A stretch of 64,000 nucleotides of DNA, taken from assembly GCF_000010325.1 (NCBI RefSeq), contig NC_009662.1:1-64000 (forward strand), in the 5' to 3' direction. Under the pieces are notes generated by a model. That model saw only the letters and a program-made list of their open reading frames with translations. It did no database searches and had not been told where the DNA came from. Position 1 is the stretch's first letter, and every line of letters begins with the position of its first letter. The position numbers were made by a program, and so were the translations under genes. Source of the DNA: Nitratiruptor sp. SB155-2. GTDB lineage: Bacteria > Campylobacterota > Campylobacteria > Campylobacterales > Nitratiruptoraceae. Shown piece by piece: positions 49,616 to 58,835 of this stretch.

Positions 49616-51975
49616 CCTAGGCACTCCATACTTCTATCAGCTATATCTTGTGCAACTTCTGGTGATTGGCTTCTGAGATAGTAGGTCGATTTGAGTCCAA
49701 GTTTCCAAGCGAGGGTATAGATCTCATGCAAATAGCGTCCACTCGCTTTATCGAGCCGGATAAAGATATTAACGCTCTGGCCCTGGTCGATCCATTTTTG
49801 ACGAACGGCCGCCGCTTTGATGAGCAGGCGCTGATCAAGGTCGTATGCCGGAGTATAGTATTGCCAGGTATCTGGACTGAGGTTCGGTACCACAACGGGA
49901 ATGAGCCCAGAGAGGTTCTCTTCAAACCATTTTCTCTTATAGACCGGCTCAATCGTTTGTGTTGTTCCAGTAAGAATGGAGATGGAACTAGTAGGAGCGA
50001 TAGCCATCAAGTAACCGTTTCGCATCCCGTCTCGTTTTACTTTTTCTCTGAGTTCATTCCAATCATAGATATATCCGAAAAGTCCTCCTCGATCGGGAGT
50101 CAGTTTTTTTGCCTCTTTGTTGGCTGTATCGATAGGAAGGATACCTTTGGCCCATTTGGAGTTTTCAAAAAGTGGATAAACCCCTTTTTCTACTGCTAAG
50201 TTGGAGCTGGAGCGAATGGCGTTGTAGCTAATCATCTCCATAATCTCATCGATCTTTTTGAAGTGCTCATCACTTCCCCATTCAATTTTGTGCTCAGCCA
50301 ACATCTGCGCTTCGCCCATGACACCTAAGCCGATAGAGCGTGTCTGGAGGTTTGTCTTTTTCACTTTCTCCAGTGGGTAGAAGTTGAGATCGATGACATT
50401 GTCAAGCATTCGAATGGCGATAGGAACAACCCGTTCGATATCCTCTTTCGTATGGACTTTGCTAAGGTTTACGCTGGCAAGGTTACAAACAGCTGTCAGC
50501 CCGTCAACTTTCTCTTTTTCGACGATGAAAACCTTTTTTCCGTTAATCGAATCGATACTTGAAATCTTTTTCGCTTTTTTTACGATACCCGTATCGATGC
50601 GAATTTCTTCTTCTTCGTCGTAATATTCGACGCTGCCATCTTCATATTTGATCTTGATCTTGTAGTAGTTCGGTTCTGTGTTTTGAAAGATTTCCGTACA
50701 AAGATTCGAGCTTCTAATGATACCTGCGTGATCGTTTGGATTACACTTGTTGGCATTGTCCTTGAAACAAAGAAATGGACTTCCCGTCTCAAAGTAGCTT
50801 CTTAAAATCAGTTTCCACAACTCTTTTGCCCGTACCTGCTCTTTGAGGATATCGTCTCGTTGTTCATATTCCAAATAGCGTTTTTCAAACTCTTCTCCCC
50901 ACACTTCTGTAAGATCGCTTGTCTCATATGGATCGAACAGTGTCCAGATACCATCTTCAGCAACCCGTTTCATAAACAGATCATTGATCCAAAGGGCAGG
51001 AAAGAGATCGTGGGCACGTCTGCGCTCCTCACCGCTATTTTTTTTGAGATCAATAAAATCTTTGATATCCATGTGCCACGGTTCGATATAGACAGCGATT
51101 GCTCCCTTTCTCGTTCCCAATTGGTCAACTGCTATTGCGATATCATTGGTGATTTTCAAAAAGGGAACGATACCACCGGCTGCATGTTTGTGTCCGTCGA
51201 TATAGCTACCCATCGCTCTTACTCTGCTCCAGTCCCAGCCTATACCACCGCCATATTTACTCAGTAGCGCCATCTCTTTATAGCTGTCAAAAATCCCTTC
51301 GATATTGTCCGGTGTCGAGCCGATATAGCAGCTCGAGAGTTGGTGGCGAGTGGTTCTGGCATTGGAAAGAGTCGGTGTGGCCACCATCACTTCAAACTTG
51401 CTGATCACATCGTAGAACCGTTTTGCCCAGCTTTGGCAATCGAGTTCATTTTGAGCCAAAAACATTGCAACTGCCATAAAAAGCTGTTGGGGTAGTTCTA
51501 TGGGGTTGTTGTTCCTGTCTTTGAGAAGATATCTGTCATAAAGTGTTCTGATACCAAGATAGGTGAACTGCAGATCTCTTTCGGGTTTGATGTAGTCATT
51601 GAGATCATCAAGATCATATTTTTCTTTCAGGCCCGGGATGATTCTGCCCTCTTTCTCTCCCTTTTCAAAATATTCTCTTAGGTGTCTATAGCCGGTAAAG
51701 CCGCTTACTTTATGATAGAGATCATACAAAAAGAGTCTGGCTGCTACAAAACTCCAATTGGGTCTATCCACATCGATCTTATCGACTGCCGTTCGTATGA
51801 GTGTCTGCTGGATCTCTTCTGTGGTGATGCCATCTCGAAACTGAATTTTTGCATCGACTTCCAGCTCACTCTGGCTTACACCTTCCAGTCCCTCACAAGC
51901 AGCTTTCGTATATTTTTGGATTTTTGTGATATCGAGGGGCTCTACTCGACCATTTCTTTTGACGACGCGGATCAT
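49606..51975 (-). CDS. nrdA: Ribonucleoside-diphosphate reductase alpha subunit, class Ia
   Basis: 789 residues. N-terminal ATP-cone (1-95, [20 protein letters not shown]). Active-site segments [31 protein letters not shown] and the barrel glycine motif are visible, and the C-terminal CLGCQ provides the redox C-x2-C pair. Makes deoxynucleotides with NrdB. Its start codon overlaps the purB stop by one base, so transcription runs purB-nrdA-macro-msrB. Confidence 0.97.
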   Translation of the reverse strand: MIRVVKRNGRVEPLDITKIQKYTKAACEGLEGVSQSELEVDAKIQFRDGITTEEIQQTLIRTAVDKIDVDRPNWSFVAARLFLYDLYHKVSGFTGYRHLREYFEKGEKEGRIIPGLKEKYDLDDLNDYIKPERDLQFTYLGIRTLYDRYLLKDRNNNPIELPQQLFMAVAMFLAQNELDCQSWAKRFYDVISKFEVMVATPTLSNARTTRHQLSSCYIGSTPDNIEGIFDSYKEMALLSKYGGGIGWDWSRVRAMGSYIDGHKHAAGGIVPFLKITNDIAIAVDQLGTRKGAIAVYIEPWHMDIKDFIDLKKNSGEERRRAHDLFPALWINDLFMKRVAEDGIWTLFDPYETSDLTEVWGEEFEKRYLEYEQRDDILKEQVRAKELWKLILRSYFETGSPFLCFKDNANKCNPNDHAGIIRSSNLCTEIFQNTEPNYYKIKIKYEDGSVEYYDEEEEIRIDTGIVKKAKKISSIDSINGKKVFIVEKEKVDGLTAVCNLASVNLSKVHTKEDIERVVPIAIRMLDNVIDLNFYPLEKVKKTNLQTRSIGLGVMGEAQMLAEHKIEWGSDEHFKKIDEIMEMISYNAIRSSSNLAVEKGVYPLFENSKWAKGILPIDTANKEAKKLTPDRGGLFGYIYDWNELREKVKRDGMRNGYLMAIAPTSSISILTGTTQTIEPVYKRKWFEENLSGLIPVVVPNLSPDTWQYYTPAYDLDQRLLIKAAAVRQKWIDQGQSVNIFIRLDKASGRYLHEIYTLAWKLGLKSTYYLRSQSPEVAQDIADRSMECLGCQ

Positions 51976-53312
51976 TAACCCTCCTCTTTAAAAACTCTTG
52001 CGAAAATCCTGTCCACATTTTTCGTATAGTAGCTATAATCAAAAAAGCTTCGTATCTCCTCTTCACTGATCTTTTGAGTTAGCTCTTTATCTTCGAGAAG
52101 GTACTGCAAAAAGAGGCTCTCTCCCCGTTCATTAATTGGTGCATGCCCCTCTTGGATCTGCTCCCACACTTTCATGGCGTTTCTTTGTACGATTTTGTAT
52201 GCATCCTCTCGTGTTACACCTCGTTTGGTAAGTTCAAGCAGTACTCTTTGGCTAAAGACAAGACCTCCGGTAAGATTGAGATTCTTCATCATATTTTTTG
52301 GATAGACCACAAGATTGGCAATAACGTTATTGAGTCGATGTAAGGCAAAATCGAGGGTGATAAACCCATCTGGCAAAATGAAGCGCTCCACTGAGGAGTG
52401 GCTGATATCTCGCTCATGCCAAAGGGCCACATTTTCTAAAGCTGGCATAACCATAGAGCGTATCTGCCTTGCAAGACCAGTTAGGTTTTCACTCAAAACA
52501 GGATTTCGTTTGTGTGGCATAGCTGAGCTTCCCTTCTGCCCTTTGCTGAAATACTCTTCTGCTTCATACACTTCTGTTCGTTGAAAATGTCGAATGTTGA
52601 CAGCAATCTTTTCGATAGTGGAAGCAACCAGTGCCATTGTGGTAAAGAGTCTTGCGTATCTGTCTCTTTGAACTACTTGATTGGAGACAGGTGCCGGTTT
52701 GAGACCAAGTTCTTCACACACATACTCTTCAAGCTCCATCGGCGCATGGGCAAAGTTCCCCATGGCCCCACTTACTTTTCCAACACTTATCACGTCAAGA
52801 GTCTCTTCGAGGTTTTTGAGATGTCTTGCAAACTCGTCATACCAGATCGCCAAAACGAGTCCAAAAGTGATAGGTTCTCCATGGATTCCATGGCTTCGTC
52901 CTACCATCAGTGTCATTTTATGTTCAAAAGCTCGTTTCTTGATAGACTCCATCACCATCTTCACATCTTCGATGATAAGTTTCAATGAGTCTCGCATCTG
53001 AAGAGCTACGGCCGTATCAATCGTATCAGAACTTGTCATTCCGTAATGTACCCAGCGTGATTCTGGTCCTAAAGATTCAGCTACGCTGGTCAAAAATGCA
53101 ATCACATCATGTTTCGTCTCTTTTTCAATCTCATCGATTCTTTTAACATCAAACTTTGCATTTTTTAAAATCTTTTCCATATCTTCTTTTGGAATGAGTC
53201 CTAGGCGGTTCCACGCTTTTACTGCAGCAAGCTCAACATCGAGCCATGCCTGATACTTTGCCTGTTGTGTCCATTTTTCAGCCATCTCTTTTCGCGCATA
53301 TCTCTCTACCAT
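51975..53312 (-). CDS. purB: Adenylosuccinate lyase
   Basis: 445 residues from ATG 53312 (AAGG seven bases upstream; ATG 53318 is in frame but too close). The fumarase/aspartase signature GSSAMPHKRNP is at about 260, with SSDTIDTA near 90 and GRSHGIHGEP near 139. Catalyses two steps in purine synthesis. Heads the purB-nrdA transcript; its upstream gap contains repeat element B. Confidence 0.97.
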   Translation of the reverse strand: MVERYARKEMAEKWTQQAKYQAWLDVELAAVKAWNRLGLIPKEDMEKILKNAKFDVKRIDEIEKETKHDVIAFLTSVAESLGPESRWVHYGMTSSDTIDTAVALQMRDSLKLIIEDVKMVMESIKKRAFEHKMTLMVGRSHGIHGEPITFGLVLAIWYDEFARHLKNLEETLDVISVGKVSGAMGNFAHAPMELEEYVCEELGLKPAPVSNQVVQRDRYARLFTTMALVASTIEKIAVNIRHFQRTEVYEAEEYFSKGQKGSSAMPHKRNPVLSENLTGLARQIRSMVMPALENVALWHERDISHSSVERFILPDGFITLDFALHRLNNVIANLVVYPKNMMKNLNLTGGLVFSQRVLLELTKRGVTREDAYKIVQRNAMKVWEQIQEGHAPINERGESLFLQYLLEDKELTQKISEEEIRSFFDYSYYTKNVDRIFARVFKEEG

Positions 53313-53346
53313 TGCCATCCTTTTTCATGAAAAAGCTTCTTTAAAA

Positions 53347-53434
53347 ACTAACTAAACAGAGTGGGACAATAGCAAATTGTAACGAAACGAAAGCGTTAAA
53401 AATTTGCTTTTTTGTTGAACCTGTTTTAGTTAGT
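53347..53434. repeat. Inverted-repeat element, copy B (88 bp)
   Basis: Ends ACTAACTAAACAG (53347-53359) and CTGTTTTAGTTAGT (53421-53434). A nested stem pairs AGCAAATTGTAACG with CGTTAAAAATTTGCT. It lies in the divergent promoter gap between purB and the RluA-type gene, so it is not a terminator of convergent genes. Interior AACGAAAC-x-AAAGCGTTA matches copy C nearly base for base. Confidence 0.8.
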
Positions 53435-53498
53435 AACTCTTTGAAATTTACTATAATGCTATCAAAATAAAACTTCTGAATTCATTAAAAGGAAAAGC

Positions 53499-54398
53499 TT
53501 GCCGTTTATTCGAAAAATAATAAAAACTAATAAGCCAATTAAACTTTTCCTTCTGCTGATGCGTTCATTCAATATTTCACAATCGCAAGCTCAAAAGATG
53601 ATCGATACAAAAAAAATTTACCAAAACGGAAAACTCTTAACGGATAAATCGGCAGTCGTAGAGGGAGAGATAGAAGTTATTGTATTTGAACCTATCACAA
53701 AAGGATTGAAGCCGATATTTGAAACAAAGGATTTTGTACTCTATGACAAGCCAAGCGGAATAATGGTCCATCCAAGAAATAGAAATACACACTATACATT
53801 GATCGATGAGATTCGCTATCGATACGGACCTCAAGCGAATATCGTTCATAGAATCGACAAAGAGACGAGTGGCCTTGTGCTTGCCAGTACAAACAAGGAA
53901 GCAGAAAAAGCGCTTAAGCAGATGTTTGAGCATAAGCAGATCCAAAAACGCTATTTGGCCCTGGTGCGAGGAAACATCGAAAAGCAACTCGTGATCGAAG
54001 AGCCAATTGCGCTCAACAGAGACTATTCGAAAATCAAACTTAAAGTAAAAATAGATCCATCTGGAAAATATGCAAAAACTATCATCAATCCTTTGAAACA
54101 GTTTGGCTCTTTTACCCTCGTAGAAGCAATACCAATTACCGGAAGGCAGCATCAGATCCGTATCCATTTGTTTCACGTGAAACATCCAATACTGGGCGAT
54201 CCGATCTATGGCCCGTCTACAAATGAATCTATTCGGTACTTGGATGGTTTGATGGATGAAGAGGAGCGTTTGGTAGTGACGGGAGCAACGAGGCTGATGC
54301 TTCATGCTTATGCAGTAGAGTTTACCTACAATGATACAAAATATAAAATTGTCTCAAAAAAGGACTTTTTGCAAGAATGTTTAATGAGAACTGAATAA
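53499..54398 (+). CDS. RluA-family rRNA/tRNA pseudouridine synthase
   Basis: 299 residues from TTG 53499, six bases after AAAGGAAAA. Short S4-like N-terminal segment (about 15-60: SQSQAQKMIDTKKIYQNGK), then the synthase domain with the catalytic Asp in NIVHRIDKETSGLVLAS near residue 111, GRQHQIRIHLFHVKHPILGDPIYG near 210, and RLMLHAYAVEF. The target uridine cannot be read. Its stop codon lies inside the left arm of repeat element C. Confidence 0.9.
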   Translation: MPFIRKIIKTNKPIKLFLLLMRSFNISQSQAQKMIDTKKIYQNGKLLTDKSAVVEGEIEVIVFEPITKGLKPIFETKDFVLYDKPSGIMVHPRNRNTHYTLIDEIRYRYGPQANIVHRIDKETSGLVLASTNKEAEKALKQMFEHKQIQKRYLALVRGNIEKQLVIEEPIALNRDYSKIKLKVKIDPSGKYAKTIINPLKQFGSFTLVEAIPITGRQHQIRIHLFHVKHPILGDPIYGPSTNESIRYLDGLMDEEERLVVTGATRLMLHAYAVEFTYNDTKYKIVSKKDFLQECLMRTE

Positions 54399-54542
54399 AT
54401 TGAGTGAAACAATAACAAATTTTAACGGAACAAGAGCGTTATAAAAATTGCACTTAACCTGTAAGGGCGCTTTAGCGTTTGCAATTTTTAGCTATTGTGA
54501 AGTGTTTAAAATTTGTTCTTTGCTTGAACTCATTTAGTCAGT
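54390..54542. repeat. Inverted-repeat element, copy C (153 bp)
   Basis: Outer arms ACTGAATAAATTGAG (54390-54404) and CTCATTTAGTCAGT (54529-54542) with one or two mismatches; next, ACAAATTTTAA pairs with TTAAAATTTGT; an inner hairpin pairs AAAAATTGC with GCAATTTTT. The left half shares GAGTGAAACAATA and the TAACGGAAC/GCGTTA stretch with copy B. Located between the converging RluA-type and hydroxyacid dehydrogenase genes. Confidence 0.8.
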
Positions 54543-54559
54543 TTATTTAGAATATATAC

Positions 54560-55504
54560 TTAAACTATTCGGTGCAAAATCTCTTTTTGCTCAATAAAAC
54601 GTTTCATGTTTTCAACAGATATTTTTCTGATTCTTTCCAAAGCTTCTTTTGTATAGTAGGCCATATGGGGCGTGTAACGGATATTTGATTTTTGAATGAG
54701 TTGTAAAAAGTCGGACATTGGATTTTTCAATAGCTCTTTTTCTCCCTCAAATACATCGAGTCCTATTCCGTAAATATGATCGCTAAGATACTCAATAGCT
54801 TCTTTACTGATCACTTCGCCTCTGGCAACATTGATTACGACCGCATGGGGTTGGAGAAGTTTGGCTTTTTGTATATCTAACATATGGTAGGTTTGTGGTG
54901 TCAGAGGAACTGCAAACATAATAACATCACTGGTTTGAAGGAGCTCTTCATAGCTACATTTTTCAATGTTGTATTGCTTGCAAAATGTTTCATCAAAGTG
55001 GTGTGTATAAGCTTTTGTTTTCATACCAAAGCCTGAAGCGATACGTGCCATCTGTTTTCCGATAGTCCCAAGCCCAACTATCCCGATACTTTTTTCAAAG
55101 AGCTCAAATCCCAAAAGATCTTTATAGACAAAACTGCCCTCCTTGGCTCTTGCAATAGCGATATCCGTTTTTCTTGAGATATTGAGCAGAAGCGAAAAAG
55201 CAAACTCTGCAACCGGAGGACCAGCATATCCTTGAACATTGGATACGATAATACCTCGTTTTTTGCACTCTTCCAAATCGATATGATCAAACCCAGTGGA
55301 TCGTGTTTGGATGTAGCGAAGATTGGGGAGAAGTTCTAAAACCAAACGATCTATTTTGGAACGTACGAAGATACTGATCGCTTCATACGCTTTTTTCTCA
55401 TGCACTGCGTGGTTGATATCTTGTGTAAAAAAATCGATTTTTGCTTCCAGCTGTTGAAAAACTTCTTGGCACTCTTTGTCTGCTTCAAAAATGGCTATGT
55501 TCAC
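54560..55504 (-). CDS. D-isomer specific 2-hydroxyacid dehydrogenase
   Basis: 314 residues from GTG 55504. NAD-binding GIVGLGTIGKQMARIASGFG near residue 140, catalytic Arg/Glu/His positions as ARGEVI near 223 and PHMAYYTKEALE near 285. Resembles D-lactate dehydrogenase (LdhA-type) or phosphoglycerate dehydrogenase-like enzymes; substrate not decided. Last gene of the hisF-phosphorylase-rlmN-small genes run; start overlaps the preceding tiny gene's stop. Confidence 0.9.
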   Translation of the reverse strand: MNIAIFEADKECQEVFQQLEAKIDFFTQDINHAVHEKKAYEAISIFVRSKIDRLVLELLPNLRYIQTRSTGFDHIDLEECKKRGIIVSNVQGYAGPPVAEFAFSLLLNISRKTDIAIARAKEGSFVYKDLLGFELFEKSIGIVGLGTIGKQMARIASGFGMKTKAYTHHFDETFCKQYNIEKCSYEELLQTSDVIMFAVPLTPQTYHMLDIQKAKLLQPHAVVINVARGEVISKEAIEYLSDHIYGIGLDVFEGEKELLKNPMSDFLQLIQKSNIRYTPHMAYYTKEALERIRKISVENMKRFIEQKEILHRIV

Positions 55505-55599
55505 TTTTTCCCTTTAAAAGTAACGACGATGAAGCCTATAAGGCCTACTAAAACGGTTCCGGCAATGATAAGTATCATCGCATCATCAAGCATTGTCAT
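55501..55599 (-). CDS. 32-residue single-pass membrane protein, unknown function
   Basis: ATG 55599 to TGA 55501, preceded by GAGGAGCATAAAG. Protein starts [19 protein letters not shown] and ends with TFKGKK: one hydrophobic helix (about 8-27) and a positive C-terminus, suggesting C-in topology. It overlaps the preceding 42-residue gene (14 bases) and its stop overlaps the hydroxyacid dehydrogenase start by two bases. Short length makes it easily missed. No family recognised. Confidence 0.65.
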   Translation of the reverse strand: MTMLDDAMILIIAGTVLVGLIGFIVVTFKGKK

Positions 55600-55714
55600 C
55601 TTTATGCTCCTCATGCTCTATGGTGATTTTTACAAATGCTACTACCATAAAAATAACGGCAATTATAAGGATCATTGCCATTATTAATTCATAGTTTTTA
55701 AAGGGTACATCCAT
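55586..55714 (-). CDS. 42-residue single-pass membrane protein, unknown function
   Basis: ATG 55714 with AAAGGAG six bases upstream, TGA 55588-55586. It begins inside the end of rlmN (17-base overlap). A hydrophobic helix (about residues 10-30, with [16 protein letters not shown]) is followed by the acidic/His tail [13 protein letters not shown]. The strong ribosome site, perfect chaining with neighbours and a clear membrane helix argue that it is translated. A link to respiratory complex assembly or a membrane regulator is only a guess. Confidence 0.65.
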   Translation of the reverse strand: MDVPFKNYELIMAMILIIAVIFMVVAFVKITIEHEEHKDDNA

Positions 55715-56765
55715 GACTTTTCTCCTTTAGCTGTCCGCACGCAGCACTGATATCGAGCCCTTTGGACTCCCGAATGGTGCACAGCACGCCATGGTCCAAA
55801 AGATATTTTTGAAAAGCTTCTACATCCTTTGGTTCCGGTCTTTGGAATGGGCTTCCTGGGTAAGGATTGAAATAGATGAGATTGACTTTTGCTTTTATGC
55901 CATGGAGAAGCTTGACAAGTTTTTTCGCTGCTTTCAAATCATCGTTGAGATTCTTGATCATGAGATATTCAAACATCACTCTTTTTCTTTGGTCGATTGG
56001 AAACTCTTTGACAGCTTGTATAACGCTTTCTATATTGTATGCTTTGTTGATTGGCATCAGTTTTTGCCGTAGTTCATCATCCACTGCATGAAGACTGATT
56101 GCAAGGAGTACTCCAAGATTCATTTCCCCTAGTTTTTTGATCTTTGGTGCAAGGCCGCTTGTCGAGATTGTTTGGCGTCTTGGACTGATGCTCATTCCAT
56201 GCTCATCGCTAAATATCTTGACTGCTTTTGCGACATTTTCAAGGTTATCCAAAGGTTCACCCATGCCCATATAGACAATGTTGACTCTTCTGTTTGCTGG
56301 AATATTGTTGTCTTCTCGGATAGTAAGTACCTGTTCCACAATTTCACCGGGAGTCAGATTGCGAACGAACCCTCCTTTGGCAGTGAGACAAAATTCACAC
56401 CCTACCTTGCATCCCACCTGGCTTGAAACGCACACAGTATAGCGCGCTTCTTTGAGTATATTCCCCTTTTCATCTCTCTCCTCTTTCTTCATAGGAAGCA
56501 GTACACTTTCCACCGTATGGCCATCCTGTAGCCCCAACAGATACTTTTTGCTTCCATCTTTGCTTACCTCTACATTGAGGATTTTTGGTGGAGTGATAGT
56601 GAATTTTTCTTTCAGTTCTTCACGCATCGATTTTGGAAGATTGCTCATACTCTCAAAATCTTTGGCCCCCTTTTGATAGATCCACTGATATATCTGATTT
56701 GCGCGAAATTTTGGAGTGACTTCTTGCTGCAGTTCTTCTTTTGTGAGATCTAAAATATTTTTCAT
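55698..56765 (-). CDS. rlmN: Dual-specificity 23S rRNA/tRNA adenosine-C2 methyltransferase RlmN
   Basis: 355 residues. Radical SAM motif CKVGCEFC (C-x3-C-x2-C) near residue 117, with the second set of segments MGMGEPLDN and [11 protein letters not shown], and the C-terminal region with [11 protein letters not shown] containing the conserved methyl-accepting Cys. Methylates A2503 of 23S rRNA and A37 of tRNA. Start overlaps the phosphorylase stop by four bases. Confidence 0.97.
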   Translation of the reverse strand: MKNILDLTKEELQQEVTPKFRANQIYQWIYQKGAKDFESMSNLPKSMREELKEKFTITPPKILNVEVSKDGSKKYLLGLQDGHTVESVLLPMKKEERDEKGNILKEARYTVCVSSQVGCKVGCEFCLTAKGGFVRNLTPGEIVEQVLTIREDNNIPANRRVNIVYMGMGEPLDNLENVAKAVKIFSDEHGMSISPRRQTISTSGLAPKIKKLGEMNLGVLLAISLHAVDDELRQKLMPINKAYNIESVIQAVKEFPIDQRKRVMFEYLMIKNLNDDLKAAKKLVKLLHGIKAKVNLIYFNPYPGSPFQRPEPKDVEAFQKYLLDHGVLCTIRESKGLDISAACGQLKEKSHGCTL

Positions 56766-57295
56766 ACTCGAAATTTCTCCTTGATAAAACGTTCCAATTT
56801 GTTCATAGCTTGACGTATATTCGATTTATACGCTTCATGGGCATTCGTATCACAAAAATTGGTCACGACGAAAATACCAGCGGCTGGAATTTCAAACTCT
56901 TTGGCTACTTGCAGTACAGAAAAAAACTCCATGTTTTCCAAGCCTATCCCTGCTTTTTGAAAATATTCCCATGAAGAACTGTCAGTGGTTATATAATTGG
57001 ATGAGTTGACAATTGTTTCATGTGAAACATTCAACCCTTCACTCAATACAACATTATCTATCGGCGTGTATGATTTTTTTTGCCAAAATGAGAGTTCGAT
57101 CTGTGCAGCCCCTCTGCTTTGGACTATATCGAAGATATTATATTTGCCGTAGCTGCCTGCAGAACCGATAAAAAGTAAGAACTCCGGTTTGTCAAAAAGA
57201 GCGAGTCGCGTAAGATTGATGCTTGATTCGATAAGACCAACTCCTATAGGATATGCAAAGGGAAATATTTCTGATTTTCCAGCACAAACTATCAT
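56762..57295 (-). CDS. Purine-nucleoside phosphorylase/MTAN-like protein (short form)
   Basis: 177 residues, shorter than full PNP or MTAN (about 230). [11 protein letters not shown] near residue 42 matches the phosphate/base-binding glycine motif, and [16 protein letters not shown] near 118 the E-N-M-E ribose site. [13 protein letters not shown] resembles the conserved Asp region. The start may lose an N-terminal strand, or the protein is truly compact. It overlaps hisF by four bases. Function as nucleoside phosphorylase or hydrolase is inferred. Confidence 0.75.
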   Translation of the reverse strand: MIVCAGKSEIFPFAYPIGVGLIESSINLTRLALFDKPEFLLFIGSAGSYGKYNIFDIVQSRGAAQIELSFWQKKSYTPIDNVVLSEGLNVSHETIVNSSNYITTDSSSWEYFQKAGIGLENMEFFSVLQVAKEFEIPAAGIFVVTNFCDTNAHEAYKSNIRQAMNKLERFIKEKFRV

Positions 57296-58056
57296 AATCG
57301 AACCGGTATCCCTTCATTGTGTAGATAATGTTTTAATTCCATGATATCGATCTCTTTGAAATGAAAGATACTTGCCGCCAGGGCTGCATCTGCATGACCT
57401 TTTGTAAAGGCATCTTTGATATGTTCCATTGTTCCTGCTCCCCCACTTGCAATGACCGGAATATCAACAGCGTCACTGATAGCACGTGTGAGTTCCAGGT
57501 CATATCCCGCTTTTGTACCGTCTGCATCCATGCTGGTAAGCAGTATCTCGCCGGCTCCTCTATCATATACCTCTTTTGCCCACTCGATGGCATCTTTGCC
57601 GCTATCATGTCTGCCGCCAGCAGTAAAGACATGCCAACCATCACCTACTCTTTTAGCGTCGATTGCTACTACAATGCATTGACTTCCAAAACGCTTTGCA
57701 GCTTCATCTACAAATTCCGGTTTTTTCACGGCAGCCGAGTTGATACTCACTTTATCGCATCCTACAGCTAAAAGCTTATAAATATCATCCAGCTCTCGAA
57801 TACCGCCTCCCACCGTTAGCGGTATAAATACCTCTTTTGCAACCTCTTCAACGATGTGTACGATGGTATCTCGTTCTTCATAGGTTGCGGTGATATCGAG
57901 AAAAGTTATTTCATCAGCTCCCTCTTCATTGTAACGTTTCGCAACTTCAACTGGATCTCCGGCATCTTTGAGCCCTACAAAATTGACCCCTTTTACAACG
58001 CGTCCTTTATCTACATCAAGACATGGAATGATACGTTTTGCAAAGTACTCTTGCAT
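57292..58056 (-). CDS. hisF: Imidazole glycerol phosphate synthase cyclase subunit HisF
   Basis: 254 residues from ATG 58056. TIM barrel with [18 protein letters not shown] (catalytic Asp11), [10 protein letters not shown], the second catalytic Asp in VVAIDAKR near 130, and [10 protein letters not shown]. Works with HisH (not in window) in histidine biosynthesis. First gene of a minus-strand operon; TTG 58062 is rejected as start. Confidence 0.97.
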   Translation of the reverse strand: MQEYFAKRIIPCLDVDKGRVVKGVNFVGLKDAGDPVEVAKRYNEEGADEITFLDITATYEERDTIVHIVEEVAKEVFIPLTVGGGIRELDDIYKLLAVGCDKVSINSAAVKKPEFVDEAAKRFGSQCIVVAIDAKRVGDGWHVFTAGGRHDSGKDAIEWAKEVYDRGAGEILLTSMDADGTKAGYDLELTRAISDAVDIPVIASGGAGTMEHIKDAFTKGHADAALAASIFHFKEIDIMELKHYLHNEGIPVRL

Positions 58057-58100
58057 TATCAATATACCTTCTATAAGTTTTTGTATATTATACTATCTTT

Positions 58101-58766
58101 ATGAAGATCGAGCAGTTTCAAGAAATTATCAAAATCTTGCGTGATGAGTATAAAAAGTGGGACGCGCCCGCAAAGAGGCTATCACAGAGTTATACCTACA
58201 AACGCACTCCATATACTATTTTGATATCCACTCTTCTTAGTTTTCGTACAAAAGATGAGGTAACCTTCGATGCGGCGCACAGGCTTTTTTTGCTTGCAGA
58301 CAATCCATATGATATGCTTAAAGTTCCACGTGAAACAATCGAACAAACAATATATCCTGTCGGATTTTATAGACAAAAAGCAAGAAGTATTCAGGCTGTT
58401 TCAAAAGAGCTGACAGAGAGATTTGATAGAGCAGTTCCAGACACGCTTGAAGCGTTGGTGAGCATAAAAGGTATTGGCCATAAAACGGCCAAAATAGTTC
58501 TTGAAAATGCTTTTGGAAAACCTTATGTGGCGGTAGACACCCATGTGCATCGCATCTGTAATATATGGGGACTGGTAAACACTGTAAGTCCACAGGAAAC
58601 AGATAAGAGACTCGAAAAGATGTTGAAAGAAGAAGATAAAAGAGGACTCAATAAAATCCTCGTTTCATTTGGACAGACAATATGCAAACCGCAAAGGCCA
58701 CATTGCGAAGAGTGTCCATTAAAAGAGAGATTGAAGGATTTTGACATAGCATGTAAAGTTTCGTGA
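58101..58766 (+). CDS. nth: Endonuclease III (atypical iron-sulfur motif)
   Basis: 221 residues. Helix-hairpin-helix with catalytic Lys128 (KGIGHKTA) and Asp146 (VAVDTHVHR) are intact. It excises oxidised pyrimidines and nicks abasic sites. The C-terminal cluster should read C-x6-C-x2-C-x5-C; Cys195, 202 and 205 are present, but position 211 is Leu, with the only later cysteine at 218 after a longer spacer. The [4Fe-4S] cluster may use Cys218 or be altered. It faces hisF across 44 bases. Confidence 0.93.
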   Translation: MKIEQFQEIIKILRDEYKKWDAPAKRLSQSYTYKRTPYTILISTLLSFRTKDEVTFDAAHRLFLLADNPYDMLKVPRETIEQTIYPVGFYRQKARSIQAVSKELTERFDRAVPDTLEALVSIKGIGHKTAKIVLENAFGKPYVAVDTHVHRICNIWGLVNTVSPQETDKRLEKMLKEEDKRGLNKILVSFGQTICKPQRPHCEECPLKERLKDFDIACKVS

Positions 58767-58772
58767 AAATAT

Positions 58773-58801
58773 TTGACATATTTATATAAACGCGCTATAT
58801 T
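58773..58801 (+). promoter_or_regulatory. Sigma-70 promoter of the rsmA-rnj operon
   Basis: TTGACA (58773-58778), 17-base spacer, TATATT (58796-58801). Near-perfect spacing, right after the nth stop and 35 bases before the rsmA start codon. It implies that rsmA and the downstream overlapping genes can be transcribed apart from nth. Confidence 0.75.
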
Positions 58802-58835
58802 TAATCCATTCTTTATCAACGATAGGATACAATCT

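Noticed and set aside
53637-54305. Minus-strand frame of 222 codons inside the RluA-type gene
   Set aside because: Opposes a clear pseudouridine synthase; composition rich in Cys/His/Phe as expected from antisense.
58773-58835. Upstream TTG start for rsmA giving 21 extra residues
   Set aside because: That TTG is part of the TTGACA promoter box and lacks a ribosome site; the conserved protein begins at TTG 58836.
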